A stretch of DNA of 64,000 nt from Danxiaibacter sp048498555 (lineage in GTDB: Bacteria > Bacteroidota > Bacteroidia > Chitinophagales > Chitinophagaceae). The notes under the pieces are model-generated. The model saw only the letters and a list, made by a program, of their open reading frames with translations, did not search any database and was not told the DNA's origin. Position 1 is the first letter of the stretch. Each line of letters opens with the position of its first letter. The translations under genes were made by a program, and so were the position numbers. Shown one piece after another: positions 61,365 to 64,000 of this stretch. The DNA is taken from the NCBI GenBank assembly GCA_048498555.1, contig JBEHXT010000004.1, positions 310,001-374,000 of the forward strand. Reading direction: 5' to 3'.

Positions 61365-62261
61365 ATGGATGCAGATTTCAGGCTGAAGGTTTTTTATGCT
61401 GCCGCAAGCAAACTCAATTTTACGAAGGCTGCCAACGATTTGTTTATAACCCAACCTGCGGTTACCAAAAACATTAAAGAGCTGGAGCAACAAACCGGCG
61501 TTACCTTATTTGAACGCAATGGCGGCAGGCTTATACTTACTGAAGCCGGCGAAATTTTGAAAGAGCATGCAAAGAAAATCCTTGACCAGTACAACCAGGC
61601 TGATTATGCATTGAGCCTGCTGAACGGAAAAGAATCAGGATTGCTCAAACTCGGCGCCAGCACAACCATTTCGCAGTATGTAATACCTACTATACTGGCG
61701 CAATTTCATGCTCGGCATCCGGGCATACAGTTGCAATTAGTAAATGGAAATACTGAGCAAATCGAAAAAGGCCTGTTGGACAAAGAGATCGATCTTGCTA
61801 TTACAGAAGGTAGTGCCAGCAATCATTCCATCAAATACATCCCCTTTCTGAAGGATGAAATTGTTTTAGTTACAGCTACCAGCAACTGCACAACCCTGCA
61901 AGTAGAAGATTATAACGAACTGAAAAAACTGCCGCTTGTAATGCGCGAAAATGGATCGGGCACGTTGGAAATCATAGAACAATGCCTGAAAGAGAAAAAC
62001 ATTCACCTGCAGGAGCTTGACATAAAAATGCAATTGGGCAGCTCCGAAAGCATTAAAGAGTTTTTATTACATAGCAATTATTACGCTTTTTTGTCCGTTC
62101 ACGCCATTACGCGATATTTACAAGATGGTTCCCTAACAATAATTGACATCGCTGACATGGACATACATCGCAAATTCTATTTTGCACACATGTATGGCAC
62201 ATTGAGCGCTTTACCGAACCTGTTTATGAAGTTTGCCTTTCAACAACAATCCCATACATAA
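61365..62261 (+). CDS. LysR family transcriptional regulator
   Basis: A 298-residue regulator. ATG 61365 gives the usual start (MDADFRLKVFYAAASKLNFT) and helix-turn-helix (KAANDLFITQPAVTKNIKEL, about 21-40); the extension to 61335 is discarded. The effector domain (about 90-295) has the periplasmic-binding fold (GLLKLGASTTISQYVIPTILAQF, DLAITEG). It resembles the CysL/CbbR-type branch, but the effector is unknown. It lies 81 bases upstream of a TsdA-like cytochrome on the same strand, so it may control the sulfur genes downstream. Confidence 0.88.
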   Translation: MDADFRLKVFYAAASKLNFTKAANDLFITQPAVTKNIKELEQQTGVTLFERNGGRLILTEAGEILKEHAKKILDQYNQADYALSLLNGKESGLLKLGASTTISQYVIPTILAQFHARHPGIQLQLVNGNTEQIEKGLLDKEIDLAITEGSASNHSIKYIPFLKDEIVLVTATSNCTTLQVEDYNELKKLPLVMRENGSGTLEIIEQCLKEKNIHLQELDIKMQLGSSESIKEFLLHSNYYAFLSVHAITRYLQDGSLTIIDIADMDIHRKFYFAHMYGTLSALPNLFMKFAFQQQSHT

Positions 62262-62315
62262 CTTTTGGTTATATACCATTACATATTGCCATTTCCCGGG
62301 GATAAATACACGCAA

Positions 62316-62323
62316 TACTTTTG
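62316..62323 (+). promoter_or_regulatory. Predicted -7 box of the diheme cytochrome gene
   Basis: TACTTTTG, a perfect TAnnTTTG match 19 bases before the ATG at 62343. No TTG lies at the ideal distance. Confidence 0.45.
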
Positions 62324-62342
62324 AATCTCAAAATAGATCGGA

Positions 62343-63368
62343 ATGAAATACATTGGTGAGATAAAAACTTATATGGGTTTGGCAAAGGATATGAAAGCCG
62401 CAGTGTGGGCATTCGCACTCATCTGTGCAATTACCGCAAGTGGATGCCTTAACGAGAAGAAAAAAACAGGTATCGCCTTATCTTCTGATCATACTATCAA
62501 AGATTCAATCGATTTGTTTACAAGCGCGAATGAGCGCATAAGCCATTTTCCACAAGGAGAACAGGGCGAGTTGATCCAATATGGCTTTAACCTGATTACC
62601 GCTACTCAAAAATACCTTGGGCCGGAAATAAAAGATAAAAGCAAGATTATTACAGGCAACAATATGGCCTGCAAAAACTGCCACCTTGGTTCCGGAACAA
62701 AAGCTTTTGCCGCACCGTATATCGGCCTTACCAAAGTGTTTCCCACATATATTGGGCGCGAAAACAAAATTGAAAGCCTGGAAGAACGTATTAACGGCTG
62801 TTTTGAAAGAAGCATGAACGGTAAAGCTCTGGATAATTCTTCCCGGGAAATGAAAGCCATTGTTGCCTACATAACTTATCTAAGTAATGGTGTTGGGGAG
62901 AAAGGCCGTATTAACGGGCAGGGTTTTATGAAACTAAAAGTTCCTGCACGTGCCGCCGACCCTGACAAAGGAAAAATTGTATTTACGACTACCTGCGTTA
63001 CCTGCCATGGCGCTAACGGCGAGGGAAAAAGAAATGGCGTACCTGGTGATGGGGAAGGTTATATTTATCCGCCGCTATGGGGACACGATTCTTATAACGA
63101 CGGCGCGGGAATGAGCCGGCTGTTAACTGCTGCCAAATTTATTAAAGCGAATATGCCATTTGGTGTTACACACGATAAACCGCTGCTGACGGACGAGCAA
63201 GCATATGACGTTGCCGCCTACATTAATTCTTTCAAAAGGCCGGTAAAGGCGCACAAAGAAAAAGACTATCCGGATTTAAGCAAAAAGCCCCAGGATTGCC
63301 CTTATCCGCCATATAATGATACTTTATCGTTGGCTCAGCATAAGCTGGGGCCGTTTAAAACTAATTGA
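62343..63368 (+). CDS. TsdA-like diheme cytochrome c lipoprotein
   Basis: A 341-residue periplasmic lipoprotein. The lipobox ITASGC (Cys 35) is better placed if translation starts at Met 17 (62391), so the start is uncertain. Two heme motifs are present: CKNCH (110-114) and CVTCH (218-222). INGCFERSMNGKAL (150-163) resembles the block that supplies the Cys ligand of heme 1 in the thiosulfate dehydrogenase TsdA; Met 271 (ANMPFG) is a likely heme 2 ligand. TsdA joins two thiosulfate into tetrathionate or does the reverse. The downstream DsrE gene supports a sulfur role. Confidence 0.78.
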   Translation: MKYIGEIKTYMGLAKDMKAAVWAFALICAITASGCLNEKKKTGIALSSDHTIKDSIDLFTSANERISHFPQGEQGELIQYGFNLITATQKYLGPEIKDKSKIITGNNMACKNCHLGSGTKAFAAPYIGLTKVFPTYIGRENKIESLEERINGCFERSMNGKALDNSSREMKAIVAYITYLSNGVGEKGRINGQGFMKLKVPARAADPDKGKIVFTTTCVTCHGANGEGKRNGVPGDGEGYIYPPLWGHDSYNDGAGMSRLLTAAKFIKANMPFGVTHDKPLLTDEQAYDVAAYINSFKRPVKAHKEKDYPDLSKKPQDCPYPPYNDTLSLAQHKLGPFKTN

Positions 63369-63638
63369 CAATTCCTACCCTGCCGATGCTGTTTAGGCGA
63401 GGAAATTTGACAGTTGACAATCACTGCAAATTTGCAAATAAGGGCATGTTGCTAAATCGGAATCCTTCCGAGACAGACGAACATCTGTGTGCAACTTTAT
63501 GTCTTCTCCTGGCTTTCTCTGTGTAATAAAAAATCATCATCACAGAAAGATCAAAAAAAGTTGCGTCTCTCCCGCCAACCATGGCCGGTTTTCAATTGTT
63601 ACCGATCAACTATTCTAATAATTTTTAAATATCGACAC

Positions 63639-64000
63639 ATGAAAAAAATCACCATCATTACTTCATTCGCGTTGCTTTTGGCCGCAATTCAGCTGCAGGC
63701 ACAAGACAATGCGTTGGAAAGAAACAGCCGTTATTCCGGTGCCTCTGCTACAAAAAAACAGTACAAAGCCATTTATCAACTGGATCAGAATGATCCGCAC
63801 ATCATCGAAAAAACCTTCCGCAATATCAACAATGCACTGACGGATTCGCGCCTGGCAGGGAAATTACAGGTTGAACTGATCACATTTTCCGGTGGCTCTA
63901 ACGCGTATCTTAAAAACGGCAAGTATGAAGAAGACCTCAAAAAACTTGTTGAAAAAGGCGTCATTGTAGCGCAATGCAATAACACGCTGAAAGAAAGAAA
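63639..64000 (+). CDS. DsrE family protein, N-terminal part
   Basis: The first 120 codons of a gene that runs off the right edge. ATG 63639 begins a signal peptide (MKKITIITSFALLLAAIQ, cleavage near LQAQ), so the protein is exported. Then come the DsrE/F-like elements: KAIYQLDQNDPHIIEKTFRN, LQVELITFSGGS and VEKGVIVAQCNNTLKE, where the Cys is the expected sulfur-carrying residue. DsrE-type proteins bind or transfer sulfane sulfur. The gap to the TsdA-like gene is 270 bases with no gene. Confidence 0.82.
   Translation, partial: MKKITIITSFALLLAAIQLQAQDNALERNSRYSGASATKKQYKAIYQLDQNDPHIIEKTFRNINNALTDSRLAGKLQVELITFSGGSNAYLKNGKYEEDLKKLVEKGVIVAQCNNTLKER

Overview
The window reads as chromosomal DNA from a member of the Bacteroidota, most likely the family Chitinophagaceae. 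The reasons are a SusC/SusD pair, a GldA-type ABC ATPase, an alternative complex III cluster, several DUF families common in this phylum (DUF1015 beside serC, DUF420, DUF3341, DUF892), and promoters with the phylum's TAnnTTTG -7 box. The family is an inference; no rRNA or tRNA gene is present to test it. I see no phage, transposase, integrase or CRISPR array.

Layout. Bases 1-12366 are mainly housekeeping: the 3' end of asd, DUF2461, gldA, glucokinase, a fused alpha/beta 2-oxo acid dehydrogenase E1, an uncatalogued 58-residue two-helix membrane protein overlapping an SPFH (prohibitin-like) gene, two exported proteins, and a DUF502-serC-DUF1015 run. Bases 12600-19709 are a TetR-TolC-HlyD-RND efflux operon. 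Bases 20000-30050 carry DUF892, an M19 dipeptidase, comB, acetyl-CoA synthetase divergent from an MHS-type MFS transporter with a small membrane partner, a double aspartic-protease-like PDZ protein and an M16 peptidase. Bases 30471-37064 are a compact ROK-SusC-SusD nutrient uptake locus.

The centrepiece, 37347-54008 on the minus strand, encodes the terminal respiratory chain: ActA-B-C-D-E-F (alternative complex III, quinol to cytochrome c), cytochrome oxidase subunits II and I, heme O synthase, two subunit III proteins, subunit IV, the copper chaperone SCO and DUF420. Electrons from quinol would pass through ActB/ActA/ActE hemes to CuA of subunit II. Hairpin-plus-T terminators divide this cluster into at least three transcription units, and a dense set of inverted repeats lies upstream of actA.

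Bases 54556-61190 hold purN, a secreted beta-helix protein, a GNAT, a large AsmA-like protein, an esterase and an orphan ParA. The right edge (61365-64000) is a LysR regulator, a TsdA-like diheme cytochrome and a DsrE-family protein, which together suggest a periplasmic sulfur-oxidation module that continues past the window.

Several intergenic gaps contain two families of degenerate, low-complexity repeats (AGCTATAAGC-like and GAAGTACGAAGTACG-like) that no gene explains. No single region is clearly an unknown defence or mobile system. The best candidates for new biology are the microprotein coupled to the SPFH gene, the small partner of the MHS transporter, the six-heme ActA with its upstream operator region, and the dispersed repeats.
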